Position numbers and translations under genes: made by a program
The notes under the pieces: generated by a model
Databases searched by the model: none
What the model saw: the letters and a program-made list of their open reading frames with translations, nothing else
What the model was told of the DNA's origin: nothing
From: Thiorhodococcus drewsii AZ1
Lineage (GTDB): Bacteria > Pseudomonadota > Gammaproteobacteria > Chromatiales > Chromatiaceae
Assembly (NCBI RefSeq): GCF_000224065.1
Contig: NZ_AFWT01000023.1
Span: 1-64,000 of the forward strand
Reading direction: 5' to 3'
DNA length: 64,000 nucleotides
Shown here: positions 16,230 through 24,129 of the stretch, piece by piece
Position numbering within the stretch: position 1 is the stretch's first letter
Layout of the letters: every line of letters begins with the position of its first letter

Positions 16230-17270
16230 ATGAAGCCAACTGACTTGCCGGGCAAGCGCACGGGAATCGGCTCCCACCAACCACCTGCGCTTGTGGATCG
16301 TTTCGGCCGCCGCATCACCTATCTGCGACTCTCCCTTAGCGACCGCTGCGACTTCCGCTGCATCTATTGCATGCCCGCAAAGCCAGGCTTCACAGATCGC
16401 GAGGAGTTGCTGTCGCTGGATGAGCTAGCCGCGGTTGCCGCCGCCTTCGCAGATCTCGGTGCGCACAAGATTCGTCTCACCGGCGGCGAGCCTCTGGTAC
16501 GTCCTGGGGCGCTCGGGCTGATTCGCCAGATTGCCGAGCTGCCCAGCCTGAGCGAGCTCGTACTCACAACCAACGGCTCCCAGCTCGAACGCCTGGCCCA
16601 TCCGCTGCGCAAAGCTGGGGTACGGCGCATCAACATCAGTCTCGACAGCCTGAGACCAGAGCGTTTTCGCGCATTGACCCGCACTGGGGATCTCGCCAAG
16701 GTGTTGCGCGGCATTGATGCCGCCATCGCCGCCGGCTTTGAACGGATTAAGCTGAATACTGTGATTCTCAAAGGCCGCAACCACGACGAGATTCTCGCTT
16801 TGACCCGTTTTGCAATGGCCAAAGGGATCAATCTCAGCTTTATTGAAGAAATGCCGTTTGGCACGATTGGGGAACATGACCGGGCCGAGACCTTCTATCC
16901 GGCCGACCGTATTCGTGAGGAGCTGGCGACCGAACTCGCACTGGTTCCAACAACAGAAACCACAGGTGGCCCGGCGCGCTATTACCGCATTCAAGGATCG
17001 GAAACCCGTGTCGGCTTCATCTCCCCGCGCAGTCACAATTTTTGTAAGGCGTGCAACCGTGTGCGCGTCACTGCCGATGGCCGGCTATTGCCCTGCCTGG
17101 GCGCCCCGCAATCGGTCGATCTGCGCACAGTGCTCCGCACCCATCCGGGTAACGCCGAGAAACTGAAAGCGGCAATCGGCGATGCCATGGGAATAAAGCC
17201 GGAGGCCTGCGACCTCAGCCCGGGCAGTAAGCCGATTGAATTCCGACACCTGATGGAGACGGGAGGCTGA
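16230..17270 (+). CDS. moaA: GTP 3',8-cyclase, molybdenum cofactor biosynthesis
   Basis: A 346-residue radical-SAM enzyme that converts GTP to 3',8-cyclo-GTP, the first step of molybdopterin synthesis. The SAM cluster motif is CDFRCIYC (Cys40, Cys44, Cys47). The C-terminal cluster ligands are in CKACNRVRVTADGRLLPC, and the chain ends in the conserved Gly-Gly (METGG). The frame is open 29 codons further upstream, but the ATG at 16230 gives the usual length. It is divergent from the molybdoenzyme operon across the phased repeat array, so it is probably a dedicated copy that boosts cofactor supply when the enzyme is made. Confidence 0.92.
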   Translation: MKPTDLPGKRTGIGSHQPPALVDRFGRRITYLRLSLSDRCDFRCIYCMPAKPGFTDREELLSLDELAAVAAAFADLGAHKIRLTGGEPLVRPGALGLIRQIAELPSLSELVLTTNGSQLERLAHPLRKAGVRRINISLDSLRPERFRALTRTGDLAKVLRGIDAAIAAGFERIKLNTVILKGRNHDEILALTRFAMAKGINLSFIEEMPFGTIGEHDRAETFYPADRIREELATELALVPTTETTGGPARYYRIQGSETRVGFISPRSHNFCKACNRVRVTADGRLLPCLGAPQSVDLRTVLRTHPGNAEKLKAAIGDAMGIKPEACDLSPGSKPIEFRHLMETGG

Positions 17271-17387
17271 TGAGGCAGTGATCACCAACTGCGTCTATCA
17301 GGAAACAGCTATGAGGCTGAACAGTTTCGCCGCAAAACCGATCCGCCATCCTTAAAAACGCTTGTCAAACCAGCGCACGGCGTCTCC

Positions 17388-17459
17388 ATGCGAACGATTG
17401 ATGAGCCGATCTTTACTGGTTGTCAAGTTCCCGAAGATTGTATACGCGCTTTTGAATAG
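17388..17459 (+). pseudogene. 23-codon relic ending in VPEDCIRAFE
   Basis: A short plus-strand frame ends CQVPEDCIRAFE directly before repeat copy 2. The same ending, GFEVPEDSVRAF, precedes repeat copy 1 at about 5045-5080. The shared protein end shows that both repeat copies carry the 3' end of a related coding sequence, whose body is lost or replaced in both places. The family is not recognised. Confidence 0.35.
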
Positions 17460-17556
17460 TTCGGGACGTTTCTAGGCCCAATGCGCTGGCTCTACCTCGA
17501 TGTTTTGCGTCAAGCTCGGCGTGTGGCATTGGGTCGGCTCTGAGTCATGTGTTATG
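17424..17556 (+). repeat. Palindromic attC-like repeat, copy 2
   Basis: Homologous to 5048-5184. The stem is kept but changed on both sides: CCCAATGC at 17477-17484 pairs with GCATTGGG at 17526-17533, where copy 1 has CCAATACCGC/GCGGTATTGG. Such paired change indicates that the folded form matters, as in attC sites. On the minus strand it lies 11 bases after the DUF4279-like gene and begins GCATAACACATGACTCAG. A GTTRRRY core at the distal end is not evident. Confidence 0.5.
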
Positions 17557-17567
17557 CGTTTTATCAG

Positions 17568-17966
17568 CTAATCATCTTCATCTGAAGCAGGATAAGCTGC
17601 CACACTAAGAGAAATTCCGAGCTCCGCCAGAGACATCAAGTCTGAGGGGGGCAAATCAACACAGGCAACATACTGCTCTTTTTCTCCAACTGTGACGCCT
17701 ATTGCAAGTTCTGTGGAGAGATTCGAATTAGAAAAGACGATTTTCTTTTTTCTGCATTTCACTAAGAAGGCACGAATGGCGGCAACCATTTTCCTAGGGT
17801 TTTCGGCATCGACAATCGTAGTATTAAATCCAGATGTAGAATAGTAGCCACCACGCCTTCTTTCTTCGCCTTCTTTCCATGAATTATCGATTTCAAGATT
17901 GAGCGAATCGCATATAGCTTCTAGCGCTTCGCCTGTTCCTTCTACCCTGAGTGTTGCAAGATTCAT
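17568..17966 (-). CDS. DUF4279-like small protein, cassette-like
   Basis: A 132-residue soluble protein with the DUF4279 pattern: an N-terminal strand TLRVEGTGEALEAICDSLNL, a SWKEGEERRRGGYYSTSG segment and a helical ENPRKMVAAIRAFLVKC. DUF4279 proteins are often found near toxins and in cassettes, but no molecular function is established to my knowledge. The gene is AT-rich compared with its neighbours. Its ATG lies four bases after the stop of an upstream minus-strand reading frame, suggesting it was the second gene of a coupled pair. It is flanked by the attC-like repeat and the group II intron end. Confidence 0.6.
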   Translation of the reverse strand: MNLATLRVEGTGEALEAICDSLNLEIDNSWKEGEERRRGGYYSTSGFNTTIVDAENPRKMVAAIRAFLVKCRKKKIVFSNSNLSTELAIGVTVGEKEQYVACVDLPPSDLMSLAELGISLSVAAYPASDEDD

Positions 17967-17970
17967 GTGG

Positions 17971-18051
17971 CTATCCGATCAGAAATTTATTGGGTGCAAA
18001 ACGTTGCGGGTCAAAGCCCATCTCGTTACACACATCTCCGCTGATCTGTTC
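17971..18051 (-). pseudogene. Truncated reading frame upstream of the DUF4279-like gene
   Basis: Twenty-six codons ending GFDPQRFAPNKFLIG and a stop lie just before the DUF4279-like start, the arrangement of a translationally coupled pair. An in-frame stop precedes it, so only the end of the gene survives. If the neighbour is an immunity protein this could be a toxin tail, but that is a guess from context. Confidence 0.25.
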
Positions 18052-18127
18052 CTAAATCGCTGATTTATATAGATAGACGTTTTTAGGGCGGTCACGCGAC
18101 ATCAAGCACTTACAGATTTGTGTGTAA

Positions 18128-18361
18128 TGGGATGGTCAAAGCCCTGGCGACTGGCACCTGTCTCGGTCGCTGGGCACGCAAACCGGGATGACCAATGACT
18201 GGCTGAAAGGCCAGGGCTTGATCAGCATTCGCGATCAGTGGATGAAAGCGCATGGCTATGCCTGAAGTCCTCGTGTGCTCCCTTCTCGAGAACCCCCTAG
18301 TGCGGACCCGCATGCTGGGTGGTGTGGGGAGGGCGGGCTAAATATCCGCCCTTACCCGATT
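18128..18361 (+). mobile_element. Group II intron 3' fragment (end of maturase, domains V and VI)
   Basis: The frame at 18128-18265 reads DWHLSRSLGTQTGMTNDWLK and ends ISIRDQWMKAHGYA, a C-terminus of group II intron reverse transcriptase/maturases. It is followed by a domain V-like hairpin around 18288-18330 (GTGCGGACCCGCATGCTGGG) and a domain VI-like GGGCGGGCT...ATCCGCCC stem ending TACCCGAT. The intron end lies 13 bases past the stop of the 1180-aa gene, on the opposite strand. The 5' three-quarters of the intron is absent here; a 5' fragment on the same strand is at 5.66 kb. Confidence 0.7.
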
Positions 18362-18373
18362 AGGCATCTTGGA

Positions 18374-21300
18374 TTACTCATCTTCCCGATGGTTGTGATC
18401 GTTAATTATTCGTTCCGCCTCACGGTCGTAGCTGTCCGCCAAACCTCTCAAGGTAACGGCAAATCGCTGAAATCCGGCGTTCTCTACTTCCTCGGCTTTA
18501 CTTCGGAACTGTTCAGCCAGTTCTCTCTCCGGTTTTCCGGTTGGGTCAACCCAATGAACGCCGCGTGAGTTGTATGTCCCAGTACTGTAACCGTTGCGCA
18601 TGTCATCGGCTTCACGGTCATTCAGTGCGGCAGCGACGGCGCGGCGTATCCATAAGCCGTCTGGATCGGGTGGGGCATGAATCAATACTTCGCCAATATT
18701 GATGAGTGCAACTTCCAGATGGCCGGATGCCGTACAGATTTCCTTTACCCTTTGGAGCCAATAAATAAAGCGCTCTTCGCTGAATGTTCCATCTTGTTGT
18801 GTTCCAGGCGGTGTCTTCCACTCATGCAGTAGCCGCCAGGCATTTGTTGCGATCGCCTTTGATTCCTCGGTTGGTTCTCTCGATGGCTGATCTTCTTTCT
18901 TGGAACGGTAGGTCAGTCGGATGAGCTCGCAAAAGAACTCGGGATCATTGGCTAGCCTGCTTTCAATGAGTTGGGGCGCGGCGCCTCTATGACGATCAAG
19001 CAAGGGAACATATGCCCACTCGACCCTAAATAGATCGTCTTGGTTAGTTGAAGGTTCTGCCTGAAGAAACTTAATCAGTTCAACGATGTGGTACCCATCC
19101 ATGGCGTAACTGGGCTCGCTGGAGGAAAGCGCTGCAAGCAACACTCGGACACATTGGTTGCTATCGATTGGCTGCTTGGCATGGCGCATCCTGTCCAGAC
19201 AGTTGATTGCCGCATATGGCCTACCATTTTCAATCAGTTTTTCAATCGCAATGGAAAGATCACCATCGGCCTGATAAGCATTCGCACTGGTGCGCGTCCA
19301 ATATTCAGTTTCGTGGGATTGAAGCCATTCAGAGGAGCGATCCCATGCTTCCTTGGTAAAAGGCAAACAAACCAGAAGTTGACCTATTTGCTCGGGTGTC
19401 CAATCAGATTTATCGAGGTTATCGCACCACTCCCAGCCTTTGCGATGGTGACGTCTCCAGATAAAACCGCTCACCAAAGCCTTGCGTTTGCTGTCCGCCG
19501 AGTCTAGGAAATGCGGTAAAAGAGTACGTTCAAACACGTCATCGGCAATAACACCAAGCGCGTGCCCTAACTGACCGGGTGAAGAAACGGATTCGGCAAA
19601 TCGAATAACACCATCAACACCATCTTGCTGAAAAATTTCCGAAATGGCCGTTTCGCGTCGGGCGTCGAGCTTCTTTTGCTGCTCCTCCCAATCGCCATTC
19701 TCTTCGTAGAGATCAAAGTCACGGTCTGAAAAAAGGTGCTGATATAAGTTGAACGGGTTGGCAGGGGCGAGTTGCCCGGCAACGTGTTCAATACGGGTGA
19801 TCAGTTCGTCGGGCAATGCCCATTTCGCATCGGCAAACCGCCGGTGTTCGTTTGTGAACTTCGTGAGATGGTCCCAAATCGAAAGTCGTTGCTCTTCGGG
19901 GAGCACTGAAATGGGTTGTGAGGAAAGAGCCTGGAGGAGTTGATTAAAAGCTGGTTCAGGCAGGTTATCAAAATTATCAATCAATGCGGAAAGCCGCGCG
20001 GTATCTTGACCAGCAGCAGCCACTGCAAGTTCCGCGTATAAAGATGCCTGCTGCCAGTATTCCTGATGCGTCACGCCTTTTTCCCAATCATCGGGGATGG
20101 TTTTGCGCCAGCTTGGTTTGTGCGATCCGGAAGAGGTCTGATGCTGGCCGGGAAGAAGCTGAATGATCAGATTCCAGGTAATATCCGGCCATTCATTAAG
20201 GATCGTTCGCACCGCGACCTTGCGCTTGTCAACAGATGCCAGCGTTTGCGGCAGCCAAGGCAGTAAAATGGTTGCAAGCGAATTGGATGGTCGATTGGCC
20301 CACTGGCCGCCGGGGTCATGGCTGGCAAGTTCAGCAAGTGCAACACAGACTCGAACCAGATACTGATCATCCCAGGCCAGCCCTTCCAACGCCCAGAGCA
20401 GGCCGGTTAGATAATTGCTGCCGGTGATGCCATTGCCTTCCTGGGAAAAAAGCTCATCAAAAGGACATAGCGTCAGACGCATCGCCTTCTCCACCGCATC
20501 AAGAAAATCACCCGGGGCGGCTTCGGCCAGGGTTGGCAGCAGACCATTCAGGCTGCCCCACAAAACCCAGTCGGCATCGGTCAGAAGTTCGCGTATCACC
20601 AATACGCAGGTCGCTTCAACTTTTCCTTGCGAGCAGTTAGTGCACGACTCAGGCAGGCTGCCCAGAATGGCCAAGCCCTCGGCAATGCCTTTTCGCAACA
20701 CGTGTGAACATTTCAGCACCTTGCCTTGAATGCTTGCCGCGTATCGCTCTTCGGCGGGTAGTTCAAAAGCGGGGTCTGGCTCCTTCAGGACGAAAACAGC
20801 AAGCGTCCTAAACATATCGAGGTTCTGATCAAAGATGCGCGATCCCAGCAGGCTCCAAAGCTCGGCTCGATTAACAACTTTCCAAGTGCCGTTTTTGAGA
20901 GATAGCGGGCTATCAGGACGGTGTAATATTTCCCGTGCCTTCTTTAACCATTCATCATAACTGATGCCGAGCAGTTGGGTTATCGCCTCAAGGTCACATT
21001 GACTTTTATCTTGCCAAGAGCCGATCAAAATCGCCAAAGCCAAATAGGTAGCGTCCGGGTGCTGGTTCCAATCGGTTTTAGGTTTCTCCTGTGCCGCCTT
21101 GAATTCCTCGGGCATCTCTGCCACGGCCTTTTGTTTAAAGGCATCCAGAAGGTCCTCCGGCAGCTTACCGGGCGTGATCGTACCGGCATCCTGATTCCAT
21201 GTTTGTACAATATCGACAACCCGTGACCACACCCACTGCGGATACTGCTGCTGGAATTGGGAAATGTGGGAATGCAGTAGAGACAGCACAACACCAAATT

Positions 21301-21916
21301 CGTTACCAAGATCGTAACCGAGCAAATGGAAGTGGTTCAGGAAGTCATAGAGTTCATCCCTTGATACATCGTTGCTGCCGTTCGCTGCCTTTAGATGGTG
21401 CTGAATGACCTCTAGTTTTTCGGTACTCTTGGGTGGGCTGAAATTCGTCTGTTGGACGTTTCTGAAGAACTCATCAACGTTTTTGGTGTGTCTCGCCTGG
21501 TTTAGCAGCCATTGTACATTGTGTGTATCGGTCGCGCTGAGCGGTCCTGTTATCAGTGCAATAATATCCTTATCCTTGGTGAACACCTTGGGATTTTTGA
21601 AATCATTCCAGGCGGCCTGCATCACCTCTCCAAACAGGGGGCTGCCCTGCGTGATGGCAATGGAATGCTTAACCTGCCCGAGAAACTTCCGCCGTTCCTT
21701 GCTGTTCACGTTTTCCACGACAACAATCAGGTCGTCTGTATCAAAGCCGTCGATCTTGCCCTGAAGTTTGATTTCCACAATAGGCCAGCAGGGAAGACAG
21801 GGTGCGTTCCCTCCAGTAAGCATCAGCGCGACAAATGACGCCTGGACATGCGCTTCGAAATGAACGCCGCCACCGCCGTTTGAGAATGGATTACTTAGTT
21901 TCTTTTGCTTCGCCAT
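18374..21916 (-). CDS. Large PDDEXK/Cap4-like nuclease with helical-repeat C-terminus, candidate defence protein
   Basis: A 1180-residue soluble protein. The N-terminal ~165 residues look like a restriction-type (PDDEXK, Cap4/DUF4297-like) nuclease: FEAHVQASF with Glu21, KIDGFDTDDLIVVV with Asp61/62, and FLGQVKHS with Gln81 and Lys83, then AWNDF and DIIALITGPL typical of that group. From about residue 285 the chain resembles the region that follows the STAND NTPase in Avs-like proteins (LAILIGSWQDKSQCDLEAI, then ANRPSNSLATILLPWLPQTL), leading into long TPR-like helices. I see no Walker A between them, so the NTPase appears to be missing. It is AT-richer than its surroundings and borders intron and integrase remnants. 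Function is inferred, not known. Confidence 0.6.
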   Translation of the reverse strand: MAKQKKLSNPFSNGGGGVHFEAHVQASFVALMLTGGNAPCLPCWPIVEIKLQGKIDGFDTDDLIVVVENVNSKERRKFLGQVKHSIAITQGSPLFGEVMQAAWNDFKNPKVFTKDKDIIALITGPLSATDTHNVQWLLNQARHTKNVDEFFRNVQQTNFSPPKSTEKLEVIQHHLKAANGSNDVSRDELYDFLNHFHLLGYDLGNEFGVVLSLLHSHISQFQQQYPQWVWSRVVDIVQTWNQDAGTITPGKLPEDLLDAFKQKAVAEMPEEFKAAQEKPKTDWNQHPDATYLALAILIGSWQDKSQCDLEAITQLLGISYDEWLKKAREILHRPDSPLSLKNGTWKVVNRAELWSLLGSRIFDQNLDMFRTLAVFVLKEPDPAFELPAEERYAASIQGKVLKCSHVLRKGIAEGLAILGSLPESCTNCSQGKVEATCVLVIRELLTDADWVLWGSLNGLLPTLAEAAPGDFLDAVEKAMRLTLCPFDELFSQEGNGITGSNYLTGLLWALEGLAWDDQYLVRVCVALAELASHDPGGQWANRPSNSLATILLPWLPQTLASVDKRKVAVRTILNEWPDITWNLIIQLLPGQHQTSSGSHKPSWRKTIPDDWEKGVTHQEYWQQASLYAELAVAAAGQDTARLSALIDNFDNLPEPAFNQLLQALSSQPISVLPEEQRLSIWDHLTKFTNEHRRFADAKWALPDELITRIEHVAGQLAPANPFNLYQHLFSDRDFDLYEENGDWEEQQKKLDARRETAISEIFQQDGVDGVIRFAESVSSPGQLGHALGVIADDVFERTLLPHFLDSADSKRKALVSGFIWRRHHRKGWEWCDNLDKSDWTPEQIGQLLVCLPFTKEAWDRSSEWLQSHETEYWTRTSANAYQADGDLSIAIEKLIENGRPYAAINCLDRMRHAKQPIDSNQCVRVLLAALSSSEPSYAMDGYHIVELIKFLQAEPSTNQDDLFRVEWAYVPLLDRHRGAAPQLIESRLANDPEFFCELIRLTYRSKKEDQPSREPTEESKAIATNAWRLLHEWKTPPGTQQDGTFSEERFIYWLQRVKEICTASGHLEVALINIGEVLIHAPPDPDGLWIRRAVAAALNDREADDMRNGYSTGTYNSRGVHWVDPTGKPERELAEQFRSKAEEVENAGFQRFAVTLRGLADSYDREAERIINDHNHREDE

Positions 21917-22071
21917 CGTTGGCCACTGCCCGAATTCTGATGCCTACTGTTGCGTCCCGTGTAAGTTATCATCCTTCGCTCGGCATCAACACAAAAACCC
22001 ATCGCGCGCAAGGGCCTCTTCCGTATGCCCTGCTCACCACGGTGTGATAAACAGAAGAGCGCATATCTCCC

Positions 22072-22763
22072 ATGCTGCCTCTTCCGCTCGAGCTGTCCGC
22101 GCGGTTCGACGAGACCTTCTCGCAGCACGGGATCCCCGACTACCAGCAACCGCACTATCGCAAGTGGCTACTACGTTTCTACCTGGATTTCTGCGCGAAG
22201 TATGGCCAACCGGCATTGGAGCGGACCAGTGTCCGCGCCTTCCTTCGTAAGCTCGCGGAGAAGGGGCAAGATGAGTGGATGCGCAAGCAGGCCGTCGATG
22301 CTGTGCGTCTGTACTTCGTGCAAAGCGGGGCGGTTTCAGTCGATCGGGACGGCGAGGGCGCTTCTGATGGCGTTCCGCTTCTCCAGATGTCTCGCGGACC
22401 CGCGATCAGAATGAGCGCAGTCTCACAGAGACGCCACCAGTCTATAGGCGGCATGTGGGCGGAGCAGTAGAGGAGACCTGTGAGACCCGAGCCCGTGAGT
22501 CTCAGCGGGCCACGACACTGGGGGTATCCACGTCGGGTGCGTCAAACGATGCCCCGGCTGCCTCGGCGTCGGGACGCTCGGCCTCGGCGGTTCCGGCCGA
22601 GCTGCCTGGATGCTGGCCAGCGCTTTATGAGCGCATCGCTGCGGAGATCAAGCTGCGCCACTATGCCGGTAAGACGCTGAAAAGCGATATGAGCTGGTGG
22701 AGTCGAGATCCTGCCGCCCGGCTCGGGCGCATCTCCCAAGCCGGGCGGTACCCTTCGGTCTAG
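22072..22763 (+). pseudogene. Tyrosine recombinase (integron-integrase-like) remnant
   Basis: The frame at 22072-22470 starts with RFDETFSQHGIPDYQQPHYR and continues YLDFCAKYGQP, like the extended N-terminal SAM-like region of integron-integrase-related recombinases. A shifted frame ending at 22763 contains WPALYERIAAEIKLRHYAGK, the core-binding start of that family (KLRHYSPKT in intact members), and then loses similarity. The catalytic domain with its R-H-R-Y residues is absent. At least one frameshift and a 3' deletion make it non-functional. It fits with the attC-like sites in this island. Confidence 0.6.
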
Positions 22764-23344
22764 TCCTGGCGAATCCCCTCGATGCTCAGGATCATTTCGA
22801 CGTCGCGCGAGGCCGGGCCGAGGTTGCGCTCGATGCCGAAGTCCTTGAGCGCGAAGCGTGTGGTGCCTTGGAATCCGCGTCGGTAGCCGCCCCAAGAGTC
22901 TTGGCCCGCACCGATTTCGGTGACCGCGATGGTCACAGGCTTGGTGATCCCTCGCAGGGTCAGGTCGCCTTTCAGAACTGCCGTGCCGTCATCCTTTGGG
23001 GTGAAGGAGGTGCTCTTGAAGGTCGCCTCCGGATACTGGCTCACGTCGAGGAAATCCTTGTCCCGCAGATGCTTGTCGCGCTCGGCGTGGTTCGAGTCGA
23101 CGCTGGCCGTCTTGATGGTGACCTCGATGTTGGCCTCGCTCGGCGTGTCCTCGTCGTAGCTGAAGCGGCCGGAGAAGTCGTTGAAGCGGCCGTAGAGCCA
23201 GCTGTAGCCCAGGTGTGGGATACGGAACTGGATGAAGGCGTGTCCGCCCTCGGTGTCGATCACATAGTCTTCGGCCATTGCTAGGCCGGGCAGGGTCAGG
23301 GCGGCCGCGAGGCTGAGGGCGGTGAGTCGCTTGCGCATCATCAT
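22760..23344 (-). CDS. Periplasmic YceI-family lipid-binding protein
   Basis: A 194-residue exported protein with a signal peptide (MRKRLTALSLAAALTLPGLAMA) and the YceI lipocalin-like barrel: YVIDTEGGHAFIQFRIPHLG, the paired SVDSNHAERDKHLRDKDFLD and FKSTSF blocks, and LTLRGITKPV. YceI proteins bind isoprenoid-type lipids, and many are encoded next to cytochrome b561 genes as here. It is the third gene of a minus-strand series (TonB receptor, cytochrome b561, YceI). An AAGGATAA sequence precedes the start. Confidence 0.9.
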   Translation of the reverse strand: MMMRKRLTALSLAAALTLPGLAMAEDYVIDTEGGHAFIQFRIPHLGYSWLYGRFNDFSGRFSYDEDTPSEANIEVTIKTASVDSNHAERDKHLRDKDFLDVSQYPEATFKSTSFTPKDDGTAVLKGDLTLRGITKPVTIAVTEIGAGQDSWGGYRRGFQGTTRFALKDFGIERNLGPASRDVEMILSIEGIRQD

Positions 23345-23471
23345 GATTATCCTTGCATTGAATGAGTTGTCGACAAGACACGGACAAGATGTCCGGGGAA
23401 CGGTCTTCCGCCGGACACGGACATCGGGCTGGCTTGACCGCCGACGGCGGTCTCGCTTGCGGAGGATACGG

Positions 23472-24026
23472 CTAGGACCGCGCGGAACGGCGTCCGAGCA
23501 TCCGCAGCAGGGTCGCGTCGCGGTCGATGAAATGGTGTTTCAGCGCCGCGAGGGCATGGACACCAGCCAGGGATACCAGCGCGATGGCGAGGACGAGATG
23601 GATGTCGCCCGCCAGGTCGGCCTGGCTCGGCAATCCGGTCAGGGTCGCCGGAATGCTGAACAGGCCGAAGACGTCGAGCGGCCGACCGTCGGCGGTCGAG
23701 ATCAGATAGCCGCTCGCGATCACCAGGAACGGTAGTAGGTAGAGCAGGGCATGCATCAGGACCGCGATGCGCTGCTCCAGGGGCGGCCCCGGCTCCGGGC
23801 GTGGCATGGGATTGATTAGCCGCCAGCCGACCCGTAGCAGCAGCGCCAGGAGCAGCATCACCCCGACACCCTTGTGCAGATCCGGTGCTCGTCTGTACCA
23901 GGTGTCGTAATAGGTCAGCTCGACCATCCAGAGCCCCAGCGCGAACAGCCCGATCACGACGGCCGCGACCAGCCAGTGCAGCAGCACGGCGATCAGGCCA
24001 TAGGTTTCCTCGGTATTACGCCACAT
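23472..24026 (-). CDS. Cytochrome b561-family membrane protein
   Basis: A 184-residue inner-membrane diheme b-type cytochrome with four hydrophobic segments and the expected histidines (LLHWLVAAVV in helix 1, DLHKGVGVML in helix 2, IHLVLAI and VHALAALKHHF at the end). The frame is open nine codons upstream, but bacterial members typically begin MWRNTE.. and that ATG at 24026 is used. The protein probably transfers electrons between the quinone pool and periplasmic partners. Pairing with a YceI gene is common. Confidence 0.85.
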   Translation of the reverse strand: MWRNTEETYGLIAVLLHWLVAAVVIGLFALGLWMVELTYYDTWYRRAPDLHKGVGVMLLLALLLRVGWRLINPMPRPEPGPPLEQRIAVLMHALLYLLPFLVIASGYLISTADGRPLDVFGLFSIPATLTGLPSQADLAGDIHLVLAIALVSLAGVHALAALKHHFIDRDATLLRMLGRRSARS

Positions 24027-24129
24027 TCCAATAGGCCCCAAATGCGAATGCATCTCTATAAGCGCTTTCTATCATCCGTCACCGCTCGGCGCAAGTTGCA
24101 TGGATGCCTGCCATGCCGGGATGAGGCGG

